A DNA stretch of 64,000 nt, taken from NCBI RefSeq assembly GCF_038246755.1, contig NZ_CP134706.1, positions 4,092,001 to 4,156,000 on the forward strand, written 5' to 3'. Made by a program: the position numbers and the translations under genes. This document shows positions 1 through 8,476 of the stretch, piece after piece; the first letter of the stretch is position 1; each line of letters begins with the position of its first letter. The notes below the pieces were generated by a model. The model made no database searches, was not told the DNA's origin, and was given only the letters and a program-made list of their open reading frames with translations. The DNA is from Micromonospora sp. FIMYZ51 (GTDB lineage: Bacteria; Actinomycetota; Actinomycetes; Mycobacteriales; Micromonosporaceae).

Positions 1-20
1 TAGCCGCATTTTGTTCCCTC

Positions 21-1805
21 CTACTGTGCACAGTTGGGTGCGGTGACAACATGGGTGGTCCAGGGGGTGGCGGTCGGGGTGAGCCACAGCTCGGCGGTTC
101 CGCTCTCCGTCGGACCGGTCAGCAGGGACAGCTCCAGGCTTCGGGAGCCACCGGGACCGAGTTCGACGTTGACCGTGGCCACCTGCCGCCGCCGCTCCGT
201 GCCGGTGGCGACCGGCGTACTGACACCGTCCAGGCGGGCGTCGAGTACCGCCCCGCCGGTCGGGCCGTAGACCGAGACCAGCGTCCGGAGGGTGTACGGA
301 TCCCCCGCCATCGCCAGGCCCAGCACGGACTTGCTGAGCCCGGAGGCCGGCGCGACGGACCGGAGGGTCAGCCGGAGCCGCAGTTCGCGACGGCCGTCGC
401 TCTGGCAGTCGCCCACCACCAACTCGGCGCTCTGCCGTAGGTAGTAGCCGAGCTTCGCGCCGCTGCCGTCGTTGAGGAAGACGCCGACCGTCGGCACGGT
501 GTCCTGTTCCGGGAGCGTCCCGGCCATCCGGCTGTCGCCGAACGTCCGCTGTTCCTCCGGTCGGGCACTCCAGAACAATATCCGGCGCTCCTGCATGGAC
601 TGGTCAAAAGCGGCCAAAAACCCCCGTAGGTGTGTTTTTCGGGTGAAAAGGACGTCGAAGACGGTGGCCGCGGCGGTCGCGAAGAAGGCATCCTGCTCGG
701 CCGGGGCGACCCGCTGGTAGGTGTCGCCGAGCAGGGTCCCCACCGCGTTCTCGGCATTCAGCGACACCCCGTCGGCGACCCGCACCGGCCCGGTTGCCTT
801 CAGCAGGTGCGACAGCACGACCGGATCGACGGCGAGCACCCCGTCGACGGTCTCGCCGCTGCGCCGCTGGTACATCTCCCGGAACAGCGCCGCCGCCGTC
901 GGGAAGTGCGGGCTGAGGTTGACGTCCGCGGGATAGATGCCGGGCAGTTCGCCCCAGAGGGCCCGCACCTCGGCCGGGATCTTCAACGGTTCGGTGAACA
1001 TGCCGACGCCCGCGCCGCTGCCCTGGGCACCCATCCTGACCCGACCCCGGTTCGCCTCGATCACGGCGTACGCGCCGAAGATGCCGCCGGTGGCCCGCAA
1101 CTCCGCGGAGTTCTGCGACACCAGCAGGTACCGTCGCGGACCGTCCGCGCCGAGCAACGGCGGCAGTAGCCGGCCGGCACGTTCGGCCGCCGAGGTCATC
1201 GCGGCCAGCCGATCGAGCTCGCCGCGCAGCGTCTCCAGCGCCAGCCGAACCTGCTTGACCAGCCGCTCGCCGTCGACCGTGGCGAGGTCCGCCCGGGTCC
1301 GCTGCACCGCCGCGTCCACCCTGGCCAGTTCGGCGCTGAGGCCGCCCAGCCCGGCCAGATCGAGTCGACCGTCGCGGGGCACCAGGCCACCGAGGTCGAC
1401 CCGCACCAGCGCCGGAAACGCCTGGTGGGCCAGATCGTCGATCGCGATGGCGATCTGCCGCACCGCGGCGAGGTTGGCTCCCGCGTACGGCAGGTGCCGA
1501 CCCACCCGCCAGGCGGGATCACCGGTGGCCCGGCGGGCCGCCGCGGACTGTTCCTGCAACGTGGCGAGCACGCGCTGCGCCTGGTCCGCGTCGCCGCTGA
1601 TCAGGTGGGTGCTCAGCACACCGGCGAGGCCGGCGGCGTTGGCCAGGTGGGCGCGGGCCTGCCAACCCCGGAAGCCGACCCAGCCGGCGAGGGTGAGCAG
1701 CAGCGAGCCGACCACCAGGGCACTGAGCAGAGTACGCCGCAGTCGAGCGCGCCGACGTCGTCGTCGGCGGCTTCGCCCGCGGCGCAGGCTCTCGCTTTCC
1801 GTCAC
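21..1805 (-). CDS. DUF4012 domain membrane-anchored protein
   Basis: About 594 residues. A very basic cytoplasmic start (a run of arginines at about residues 12-22) leads into one membrane helix (LLSALVVGSLLLTLAGWVGF), and the rest is predicted to be extracytoplasmic. The central part (for example the RYLLVSQNSAELRATGGI stretch) matches my memory of DUF4012 proteins, which occur in actinobacterial cell-surface polysaccharide clusters and have no established reaction. I chose the GTG at 1805 because GGAG lies six bases before it; a GTG four codons upstream has no well-placed ribosome site. It follows the glycosyltransferase on the same strand after 80 bp, so a role in envelope glycan assembly is plausible but inferred. 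The family call is fairly firm; function is unknown. Confidence 0.8.
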   Translation of the reverse strand: MTESESLRRGRSRRRRRRRARLRRTLLSALVVGSLLLTLAGWVGFRGWQARAHLANAAGLAGVLSTHLISGDADQAQRVLATLQEQSAAARRATGDPAWRVGRHLPYAGANLAAVRQIAIAIDDLAHQAFPALVRVDLGGLVPRDGRLDLAGLGGLSAELARVDAAVQRTRADLATVDGERLVKQVRLALETLRGELDRLAAMTSAAERAGRLLPPLLGADGPRRYLLVSQNSAELRATGGIFGAYAVIEANRGRVRMGAQGSGAGVGMFTEPLKIPAEVRALWGELPGIYPADVNLSPHFPTAAALFREMYQRRSGETVDGVLAVDPVVLSHLLKATGPVRVADGVSLNAENAVGTLLGDTYQRVAPAEQDAFFATAAATVFDVLFTRKTHLRGFLAAFDQSMQERRILFWSARPEEQRTFGDSRMAGTLPEQDTVPTVGVFLNDGSGAKLGYYLRQSAELVVGDCQSDGRRELRLRLTLRSVAPASGLSKSVLGLAMAGDPYTLRTLVSVYGPTGGAVLDARLDGVSTPVATGTERRRQVATVNVELGPGGSRSLELSLLTGPTESGTAELWLTPTATPWTTHVVTAPNCAQ

Positions 1806-1885
1806 TCCGCACTCCACTCCTGGAAACGGACAGAAGCCCTCATAGTTCTAACATCTGTCGGGGTTTTTGTGGGTCAAAAAGCGCT

Positions 1886-3133
1886 TTAAGACGCTATGAG
1901 AGTTTCATTCGCGGTCTGGGTCGGTCGGACGGCCGCCATCGACTCCCGCAGCAGCTGCTCGATCCGGTCCACGCCGGCCGGCAGCGACATCTCCCGCAGG
2001 TACGCCTCCCGGCCGCGCCGGCCCATCTCGATCCGGGTCGGCGGCGGAATGTGGGCGGCCAGCCAGAACCGGTCGGCCAGGCTCGCCCAGTCCTCCGGCG
2101 GGCAGGACAGCCCGGCCCGCGCCCGTTCCACCAGGGCAGCGGTGTCCCCACCGGCCGAGGCCACCACCGGCACGCCGCAGGACAGCACCGCCGGCAGCTT
2201 GGCCGGTACGCTGCTGCGCAACTCGGGCAGGTCACGCAGCATCACCAGCTGGTAGTCGGCGGCCGCGTACAGCTCGGGCATGTCCAGCGGCGAGCGCCGT
2301 TCCACGAATCGCACGTTGTCGGCCCGCAGCTCGGCGGCGAGGCCACGTACCCGCTCCTCGTCCGCGCCCGAGCCGACCAGGACCAGGTCCACGGTGTCGG
2401 AGAGGGCAGCCGCCGCCCGGACCGCCGTCGCCAACCCCTGCCGGGCACCGATCGTGCCGGCGTGCATCACCACACACCGCTCGTCGCGGCGGACCAGCTG
2501 GCGAGCGGCGGTGCTGGGCGCGGTGGGCTGGAAGATCCGCTCTTCGGTCCAGTTGAGCACCACCCGGACCCGGTCCGGGTCGACGCCGACCGCGACGACG
2601 GCATCGCGCAACGACGGCGCGGTGACCGCGACGAGTGTCGCCGAGCGGTAGGTACGGATCATCGCCGCCCGGACCCGCGCCGCCCACCGCTGGTCGGACT
2701 CGTCCACCGCCTCCTCCGGCCACACGTCCGGGACGTGCAGGAGCACCGGCACGCGGCCCAGCAGGCGCAGCAACGCCGCGGTGGCGAACGCCGCGGCCGG
2801 CGGCTGGTACACGTACAGTGCGTCGACGTCGGCGAGGAAGCGGCGCCCGACCAGTGCGGCGCTGCCGGCGAAGGAGAGCCAGCAGGCCATCCGACCGCGT
2901 ACGCCGCCATCACCGGTGCTGTAGCGCAGCACCCGCCGCACGATCAGCCCTCGATCGCGGGTCTCGTGGCGCCACCGCTGGCGCCACCCCGGATAGACGT
3001 GCCCGCCCGGGTAGTCGGGGAAGCCGGTGAGCACCCGCACCTCGTGCCCCCGGGCGGCCAACTCCTCGGCCAGGCTGCCGGGAATGAACGCCGGCTCCGG
3101 CGGAAAGTGGTACGTCAGGATCCCGATCCGCAC
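1886..3133 (-). CDS. GT4-family glycosyltransferase (WbuB-like)
   Basis: About 415 residues. It opens with a Rossmann-type strand (RIGILTYHFPPEP) typical of WbuB/WcaI-like glycosyltransferases with the GT-B fold. The C-terminal donor-binding half carries PAKLPAVLSCGVPVVAS, the usual GT4 nucleotide-sugar region. Such enzymes transfer a sugar from a nucleotide donor to a lipid-linked or growing glycan at the inner membrane face. I set the start at GTG 3133, where the family normally begins; the same frame stays open further upstream, but that part is antisense to the phosphatase gene and has no family resemblance. Neighbours (DUF4012 protein, tyrosine kinase, phosphatase) support exopolysaccharide or capsule synthesis. 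Donor and acceptor cannot be told. Confidence 0.85.
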   Translation of the reverse strand: MRIGILTYHFPPEPAFIPGSLAEELAARGHEVRVLTGFPDYPGGHVYPGWRQRWRHETRDRGLIVRRVLRYSTGDGGVRGRMACWLSFAGSAALVGRRFLADVDALYVYQPPAAAFATAALLRLLGRVPVLLHVPDVWPEEAVDESDQRWAARVRAAMIRTYRSATLVAVTAPSLRDAVVAVGVDPDRVRVVLNWTEERIFQPTAPSTAARQLVRRDERCVVMHAGTIGARQGLATAVRAAAALSDTVDLVLVGSGADEERVRGLAAELRADNVRFVERRSPLDMPELYAAADYQLVMLRDLPELRSSVPAKLPAVLSCGVPVVASAGGDTAALVERARAGLSCPPEDWASLADRFWLAAHIPPPTRIEMGRRGREAYLREMSLPAGVDRIEQLLRESMAAVRPTQTANETLIAS

Positions 3134-3265
3134 CGGGACACCCCCATCCCAGCCGGCCGCATCGGCGCGGCACCCGACCTTGTCGGCACCGGGACTGCGT
3201 ACGATGCCGGCAACCCCTCCCGGATCGCGGCGCCGCCGACCGCGACCACGTCGAAGGGGTGCCAC

Positions 3266-3820
3266 ATGACCAACGGGGTCTTGTTCGTCTGCCACGCCAA
3301 CCTGTGCCGGTCGCCGATGGCCGAGTACGCCGCGCGGCGGCTGCTCGCCGACTGGTCGATCACCGTGGCCAGCGCCGGCACCGACGCCGTGCCAGGTCTG
3401 GCCATGCACCCGTACGCGGCCAAGATCGCTGCCGAGACGGGCGAGGACCCCGCCAGCTTCCGCAGCCGGCGGCTCGCGCCGGAGCACCTCGTCGACTCGG
3501 TGCTGGTGCTTACCGCGACCCGCCGCCAGCGCTCCGTCTGCACGGTGCTGGCACCCGCGGTGCTGCACCGTACCTTCACGCTGCGGCAGTTCGGCCGGCT
3601 CGCCGCGATGATCGAGTCACCGATGGACCGGCACGGTGATCCGCTGCGGGCCGTGGTGGCGGCTGCGGCGCTGGCCCGAGGGCGGCTGCAACCCGCCCTC
3701 GGGGACGCCGACGACCTGCGGGACCCGGTCGCCGGCACCGCCGAGGATTTCCGGCGCTGCGCGCAGGAGATCGAACGGTGCCTGCGACCGCTGGCGACGC
3801 TCATCGGGACAGCCGGGTAA
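3266..3820 (+). CDS. Low-molecular-weight protein tyrosine phosphatase
   Basis: 184 residues, starting at ATG after a GAAGGGG ribosome site. The P-loop CX5R(S) is complete (Cys9, Arg15, Ser16, within VCHANLCRSP), and a DLRDP near residue 150 can supply the general acid Asp. This is the Wzb/PtpA class, which removes phosphate from the tyrosine-rich tail of bacterial tyrosine kinases. The kinase gene lies tail-to-tail with it and their 3' ends overlap by 20 bp, so a kinase-phosphatase pair controlling polysaccharide polymerisation is the natural reading. It is the only plus-strand gene in this cluster and sits between two minus-strand cluster genes. Confidence 0.9.
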   Translation: MTNGVLFVCHANLCRSPMAEYAARRLLADWSITVASAGTDAVPGLAMHPYAAKIAAETGEDPASFRSRRLAPEHLVDSVLVLTATRRQRSVCTVLAPAVLHRTFTLRQFGRLAAMIESPMDRHGDPLRAVVAAAALARGRLQPALGDADDLRDPVAGTAEDFRRCAQEIERCLRPLATLIGTAG

Positions 3821-5258
3821 GTTCCTCGACGGGCTCGACCGTGTCGTCCGCGCCGGCACGCTCGGCATGCCGGCCGGACCAGACCCGATCGGCCGGCACC
3901 GACGGCTCGGTTGACGCCAGCCGGTAGGCCTCGTACTGGTACACCTCGGCTTTGGGCAGCCGCGCCATGTTCAGCACGCAGCCCAGCAGTCGGACGGACA
4001 CCGCGTTGAGCGCGCGGGCCGCCGCCGCCACCTGCGTCCGCGCGGTACGCCCCTGCTGGCTGATCAACAGGGCACCGTCGGCCTGCACGGCGACCACCAC
4101 GCCGTCGGTGACCGCGAGCAGCGGCGCGGTGTCGATGATGACGATGTCGGCGGACTCGCGCAGGGCCAGCAGCAGGTCGGCCATCGCCTTCGAGCCGAGC
4201 AGCTCGCTCGGGTTGGGCGGGAGCGACCCGCTGGGCAGCACGAGCAGCGACTTGTCGCCCCAGCGCTGCACCACGTCGCCGACGTTGACGTCACCGACAA
4301 GCACATCGGTCAGCCCGACCGCGTCGTCGATACCCAGGTACTCGCCGACCTTGGAACGCCGCAGGTCGGCGTCGACAAGCAGCACTCGCCAGCCCGCCTC
4401 GGCAAGCGTGATCGCCAGGTTGCAGGAGAGCGTCGTCTTCCCCTCCCCCTGTAGCGCACTGGTCACGGCGATGACCCGGGCCGGCTCGTCGGCGTCGACG
4501 AAGCGCAGGTTGGTGCGCAGCTTGCGGATCGCCTCGGCCCGCGACGAGGTCGCGGCGGCGCCGACGATAAGCGGGGCGGTGCGGGCGGCCGGGTCGAGCG
4601 GGATCTCGCCGAGCAGCGGACTACCGGTCAACCGGCGCAGGGCGGTGGCGTCGCGCAGCCGAATGTCGACCATGCCGCGCAGGACCGCCAGACCCACCCC
4701 GGCCAGCAGGCCGACCAGGGTGCCGATGAGGAAGTTGCGTACCGGCTGCGGCGAGATCGGGCTCGGCGTGACCCGCGGCCCGCCGATGACCTCGATCTTG
4801 ATCTGACCGGCGCTGCCGTCCGGCCTGGTCTCGACGTTCTTGACGAGTTCGACGAAACTCGCCGTGACGGCCTCGGTGACCCGCAACGCACGGGTCTGGT
4901 CGGTGTCGATCACCGACGCCCGGAGCAGGACCGTGCCGGTCTCCGTGGACGTGGAGATCTTGTTGCGGAGCTGCTCGGCGGTGAGCCCGAACTGGTTGTT
5001 TGCCACCACGCTCTGCGCCAGCCGGTCACTCGTCAACAACTGCTCGTAGGACTTGACCCGCTGCTGGAGGAAGAGCCCGCCCTGGTAGGCGTCGGTGACC
5101 CCCTGCGCGGGCGTGGTGACGAAGAAGGTGACCGTGGCGAGGTAACGGGGTTGAGCCCGGACGGTGATCAGCGCGGTGACGCCGAGCGCCACCATGAGTG
5201 TGACCAAGACAATCCACCAGTTCCGGCGGACCAGGCGCAATTGGCGGAACAGGTCCAT
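3801..5258 (-). CDS. Polysaccharide co-polymerase / bacterial tyrosine autokinase
   Basis: 485 residues, single-chain BY-kinase. The Wzz domain starts with a membrane helix (about 14-32) and ends with a second (about 176-193). The cytoplasmic kinase follows: Walker A SALQGEGKTT (267-276), Walker A' VLLVDADLR (292-300) and Walker B ADIVIIDTAPLL. Near the C terminus is a short tyrosine cluster (Tyr440, 442, 445), the likely autophosphorylation sites, followed by an acidic 40-residue tail. These proteins set polysaccharide chain length through cyclic phosphorylation. A GGAGG site precedes the ATG. The gene converges on the tyrosine phosphatase gene with a 20-bp overlap, so transcripts of the pair are antisense at their 3' ends. 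Confidence 0.9.
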   Translation of the reverse strand: MDLFRQLRLVRRNWWIVLVTLMVALGVTALITVRAQPRYLATVTFFVTTPAQGVTDAYQGGLFLQQRVKSYEQLLTSDRLAQSVVANNQFGLTAEQLRNKISTSTETGTVLLRASVIDTDQTRALRVTEAVTASFVELVKNVETRPDGSAGQIKIEVIGGPRVTPSPISPQPVRNFLIGTLVGLLAGVGLAVLRGMVDIRLRDATALRRLTGSPLLGEIPLDPAARTAPLIVGAAATSSRAEAIRKLRTNLRFVDADEPARVIAVTSALQGEGKTTLSCNLAITLAEAGWRVLLVDADLRRSKVGEYLGIDDAVGLTDVLVGDVNVGDVVQRWGDKSLLVLPSGSLPPNPSELLGSKAMADLLLALRESADIVIIDTAPLLAVTDGVVVAVQADGALLISQQGRTARTQVAAAARALNAVSVRLLGCVLNMARLPKAEVYQYEAYRLASTEPSVPADRVWSGRHAERAGADDTVEPVEELTRLSR

Positions 5259-5311
5259 CAGGCATGCCTCCGGACCGGGCCGGCAACGCCAAAGAACTTC
5301 ACAAGAACCCC

Positions 5312-5325
5312 CAAGGTCGACCTTG
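5312..5325. promoter_or_regulatory. 14-bp perfect palindrome upstream of the tyrosine kinase
   Basis: CAAGGTCGACCTTG is perfectly self-complementary and lies about 55 bp before the kinase start, in the 356-bp divergent gap to nhaA (5259-5614). Position and symmetry suggest a dimeric regulator site. The rest of the gap shows no reading frame of substance; it is somewhat AT-richer around 5330-5390 and probably holds both promoters, but no confident -10/-35 pair was found. Confidence 0.4.
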
Positions 5326-5614
5326 TCGCGTGAAACCTATTAAAGCGGTCCTTTGGGGCTTATGTCCTCAATTGCCAATTTCCTCGATGCGGATGCCCGG
5401 TGGTACAACCGGACCAGCCAGCCGTCGGAATCGCCTCCGAGGCGAGAAAGTGCGGATTCTCCGCCGACGAAGTGAGGGCCCACACCGGGCGGGAAGTCTC
5501 CTCGTCGCCGCACTCGCCGCAGCCAGCAGGGCTGGATAAGATCGTCGCCGGTGTGCCGGGAAGCCTGGTCGGCGCTGACCTCTGCCATTCCTATCGACGA
5601 GGTGGACCGCCCAG

Positions 5615-6940
5615 ATGACCAACGAGCACCCACGCCCTGAGCGGCGCGGCGTACGTCGCCTATTCGCCCGTACCTCCTGGCCGGAGGCCCGTTTCCTGGC
5701 TGACGTGCTGCGTACCGAGACCGTCGGCGGCGCGCTTCTGCTGTTCGGCGCGGTGATCGCGCTGGTCTGGGCGAACTCGCCCTGGGGCGATTCGTACGCC
5801 GAACTGGGCCGGTGGGTGCCCTGGTCCGGCGGCGCCGCCCTGCACCTCGATCTCGACCTGACCACCTGGGCCGCCGACGGCCTGCTTGCCATCTTCTTCT
5901 TCGTGGTCGGCCTGGAGCTGAAGCGGGAGTTCGTCGCCGGAGAACTGCGCGATCCGCGCCGGGCGGCGCTGCCGGTGGTGGCGGCGATCGGCGGCATGGC
6001 GATGCCGGCGCTGATCTACGTGGCGGTGAACCTGGCTGCCGGCGGCGACGGGCTGCGCGGCTGGGCCATCCCGACCGCCACCGACATCGCCTTCGCGCTG
6101 GCCGTGCTGGCCGTGATCGGGGCCTATCTGCCGCAGGGCCTGCGCGCCTTCCTGCTCACCCTGGCCGTGGTCGACGACCTGCTCGCGATCACCATCATCG
6201 CGATCTTCTACACCGACGACTTCCACCTGCTCCCCCTGCTCGGCGCCGTGGTACCGATCGCGCTGTTCGGGCTGCTGGTGCAGCGTCGCCGCACCTGGTG
6301 GTGGGCGCTCATCCCGCTCGCGGTGGTGGCCTGGACGCTTGTGCACTCCTCCGGCGTGCACGCCACCGTCGCCGGTGTGCTGCTCGGTTTCACCGTGCCG
6401 GTGCTCGCCGGCAAGAGCCGCGGCGGCCGGCCCTCGCCCGGTCTCGCCGAGCACCTGGAACACCGGTGGCGGCCGATCTCGGCCGGGTTCGCCGTACCGG
6501 TCTTCGCGTTCTTCGCCGCCGGGGTGTCGCTGCGCGGCGCCGACCTGGGCGCGGTGGTCACCGACCCGATCGTGCTCGGCATCGTGCTCGGTCTGGTGGT
6601 CGGCAAGTGCGTCGGCATCGTCGGCTCGACCTACCTGCTGGCCCGGTTCACCCGGGCCCGGCTGGACGAGGACATCGCCTGGTCCGATCTGCTCGGCGTA
6701 TCGCTGCTGGCCGGTATCGGCTTCACCGTCTCCCTGCTGATCGGCGAACTCGCCTTCGGTTCGGTCGATGCGGGAGGCAACGTCAAGGCCGCCGTGCTGG
6801 CCGGCTCGCTGATCTCGGCGTTGCTCGCCACCGTGGTGCTGTCGCGGCGCAACCGGGCCTACCGGGCGATCGCGCTGAAGGAGCAGGTCGACCTCGACCA
6901 GGACGGCGTGCCGGACGTCTACCAGCGGCCCAACGGCTGA
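5615..6940 (+). CDS. nhaA: Na+/H+ antiporter NhaA
   Basis: 441 residues, twelve or so membrane segments. The NhaA signature is clear: the paired aspartates in VVDDLLAI (Asp187-Asp188, equivalent to Escherichia coli Asp163-Asp164, the ion-binding pair) and the TATDIAFAL segment (Asp157, equivalent to Asp133). It exchanges internal Na+ for external protons and supports pH and sodium homeostasis. It is somewhat longer than the roughly 390-residue E. coli protein because of extended ends; the C-terminal tail ([12 protein letters not shown]) resembles a calcium-binding loop, which may be chance. It appears monocistronic, with a GAGGTGG site before the ATG. Confidence 0.95.
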   Translation: MTNEHPRPERRGVRRLFARTSWPEARFLADVLRTETVGGALLLFGAVIALVWANSPWGDSYAELGRWVPWSGGAALHLDLDLTTWAADGLLAIFFFVVGLELKREFVAGELRDPRRAALPVVAAIGGMAMPALIYVAVNLAAGGDGLRGWAIPTATDIAFALAVLAVIGAYLPQGLRAFLLTLAVVDDLLAITIIAIFYTDDFHLLPLLGAVVPIALFGLLVQRRRTWWWALIPLAVVAWTLVHSSGVHATVAGVLLGFTVPVLAGKSRGGRPSPGLAEHLEHRWRPISAGFAVPVFAFFAAGVSLRGADLGAVVTDPIVLGIVLGLVVGKCVGIVGSTYLLARFTRARLDEDIAWSDLLGVSLLAGIGFTVSLLIGELAFGSVDAGGNVKAAVLAGSLISALLATVVLSRRNRAYRAIALKEQVDLDQDGVPDVYQRPNG

Positions 6941-6964
6941 CCGACAGCGCGACGCCGGCCACGG

Positions 6965-7264
6965 TCAGGGATCGACGCCGGGACGCCCGCCGACACGTTC
7001 GGCCGGGCGTCCCGGCTCCGCCGTGCGCCACCAGCGGTAGTTGCCGAGCAGCGCACTGCGCAGCAGCATCCGCAGCGCCACGATCGCCGCGACCCCGGCG
7101 AGTTCCCGCAGGTTCTGCCCGCCGGCCAAGTTGACCACGCCGGCCGCGACGAACATGTCGAGCAGCACCGCGAGAGCAGTCGGCCAGGACCGGGTGGTGA
7201 CCAGCGCCACCGTCGCACCGAGCACGCCGAGCGCGGTGATGACGGTGGCGAGGGTGGCCGTCAC
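6965..7264 (-). CDS. Small membrane protein, unknown function
   Basis: 99 residues with three hydrophobic segments (about 5-25, 28-50 and 55-72) and a polar basic C terminus. Its start overlaps the stop of the DUF1622 gene in an ATGA arrangement, implying translational coupling and a shared complex or pathway. I do not recognise the family; the DUF1622 protein is also a small membrane protein, so the two may be subunits of one membrane assembly. No catalytic motif is visible. Confidence 0.65.
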   Translation of the reverse strand: MTATLATVITALGVLGATVALVTTRSWPTALAVLLDMFVAAGVVNLAGGQNLRELAGVAAIVALRMLLRSALLGNYRWWRTAEPGRPAERVGGRPGVDP

Positions 7265-7623
7265 CGGGACGTCTCCGGTTCATCGATCTGCCGCTGCTCC
7301 TGCTCGATCTCCCGGCGCAGGACGTAGTTCAGTACCGTCCGGATCGCGGCGATGGCGGCGAGCTGACCGATCTGGGCGAAGGTCGGCGACAGCGCCGTAC
7401 GCAGGATGTCGGCCGCGAGCTGGAACTCCAGCCCGAGGGTGAGGAACCGGCCCAGGGTCAGCCGGATCCGGGTGAACACGGCGGCGTCGCGGTAGCGCAG
7501 CCCGTCGACCACGAACCGCAACGCCGCCCAGGCCACCCCGGCGGTGATCACCACCACCCCGACGAGCTCCACGGCGGTCACCACGATGTGATGACCGCCG
7601 CGCAGGACCGCCTCGACGTCCAC
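7261..7623 (-). CDS. DUF1622 family membrane protein
   Basis: 120 residues. A membrane helix at about 15-38 (AVELVGVVVITAGVAWAAL) is followed by the DUF1622 core (TRIRLTLGRFLTLGLEFQLAADIL), a second membrane helix ending in AAIRTVLNYVL, and a charged Glu/Gln/Arg tail. DUF1622 proteins are small integral membrane proteins of unknown function. It is the first gene of a two-gene unit coupled by a 4-bp overlap to the downstream small membrane protein. The family assignment rests on the LGRFL-LEFQLAADIL pattern. Confidence 0.8.
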   Translation of the reverse strand: MDVEAVLRGGHHIVVTAVELVGVVVITAGVAWAALRFVVDGLRYRDAAVFTRIRLTLGRFLTLGLEFQLAADILRTALSPTFAQIGQLAAIAAIRTVLNYVLRREIEQEQRQIDEPETSR

Positions 7624-7694
7624 CCCGGCGCCTTACCCGACCGCACCACGGCTAGTCCGCGCCGGGCCGGGCCAGCTCGGACCGGGCGCGGTGC

Positions 7695-8282
7695 TCAGGT
7701 CAGCTGCGCCACCGCCTCCACGATCAGCCAGATGCCGCTGGCGGCGAAGAGCGCGGCGGCGCCGTACTTGATGGTCCGTTCCGGCAGCTTCCGGCCGAGC
7801 AGCCGGCCGACGACGATGGCGAGCGCGTCGGCGGCGACCATGCCGATCGTCGAGCCGACCCAGGTGCCGAACCAGCCGTACTGGGTGGCCAGCGTGATCG
7901 TCGCCAGCATCGTCTTGTCGCCGAGCTCGGCCAGGAAGAACGCGACACCAACGGCCAGCACCGCCGACTTGCCACCCTTGGCGGCTTTGTTCTTCTCCTC
8001 CTCGGTAAGCGTGTCGCCGCGCAGGGTCCACAGGCCGAAGCCGATGAAGGCCAGCCCTGCCAGCAGCGAGATCCAGCCGGTGGGCAGGGTGGCGCCGAGG
8101 CCGTGACCGATTGCCACCGAGGCCAGGTGCACCACGGCGGTGGCCACGGTGATGCCGATCAGGATCGGCACGGTGCGATATCTGGTGGCAAAGGCCAGGG
8201 CCATGAGCTGGGACTTGTCTCCCAACTCGGCAACGAAGATCACACCGAAGCTGACCGCCAGTGCGACGAGGAACCCCTCCAT
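7695..8282 (-). CDS. TMEM165/GDT1 family cation transporter
   Basis: 195 residues, about six membrane helices in two repeats. Each repeat carries the family motif E-x-G-D-(K/R)-(T/S): AELGDKSQ near residue 18 and AELGDKTM near residue 118. Members (UPF0016; MneA, Gdt1, TMEM165) exchange Mn2+ or Ca2+ for protons. A basic loop (EEEKNKAAKGGKS) separates the repeats. The gene lies directly behind a yybP-ykoY manganese riboswitch, so Mn2+ efflux is the most likely role. GGAAGGA precedes the ATG. No cotranscribed partner is evident. Confidence 0.92.
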   Translation of the reverse strand: MEGFLVALAVSFGVIFVAELGDKSQLMALAFATRYRTVPILIGITVATAVVHLASVAIGHGLGATLPTGWISLLAGLAFIGFGLWTLRGDTLTEEEKNKAAKGGKSAVLAVGVAFFLAELGDKTMLATITLATQYGWFGTWVGSTIGMVAADALAIVVGRLLGRKLPERTIKYGAAALFAASGIWLIVEAVAQLT

Positions 8283-8325
8283 GACGTCCTTCCGGATCGG
8301 GCCGGGAGGAGGAACGGGGGTGCCC

Positions 8326-8353
8326 TCGACCCGGCTGCTACAGCCTGGGTCGA
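8326..8353 (-). terminator. Hairpin in the expression platform of the manganese riboswitch
   Basis: On the minus strand TCGACCC and GGGTCGA pair, with an inner GGCTG/CAGCC stem. The 5' arm overlaps the 3' strand of riboswitch helix P1 (8347-8356), so the two helices compete for the same bases. It lacks a U-tract, so it could stop transcription as a U-less actinobacterial terminator or alter access to the start 44 bp downstream. Confidence 0.5.
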
Positions 8354-8450
8354 AGGTCTCGCCCGCCTCGATGATTCGAGGCCGCGTGGCCGGATGCGGA
8401 ACGCATCAGTATGTCGACCACGGCGTTGCGGGCTACTCCCCTTCGCTGCC
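8347..8450 (-). promoter_or_regulatory. yybP-ykoY manganese riboswitch
   Basis: The minus strand reads GCGAAGGGGAGTAGCCC, then TCGACATACTGA, then GCGAGACCTTCGACCC. GGGGAGUAGC and the ACAUACUGA loop are the two conserved metal-binding loops of this riboswitch class, and CGAAGG/CCUUCG closes helix P1. The class senses Mn2+ and usually turns on exporters when Mn2+ is high. It ends about 65 bp before a TMEM165/GDT1 transporter, a known target class. The identification rests on conserved primary sequence plus the pairing ends. Confidence 0.9.
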
Positions 8451-8476
8451 CGCCAGCCTAGCCGACCACCGGACGG

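Noticed and set aside
2051..3265. Long plus-strand frame upstream of the phosphatase.
   Set aside because: It is the mirror frame of the glycosyltransferase gene with His/Arg/Gln-rich noise; the phosphatase begins at its own ATG.
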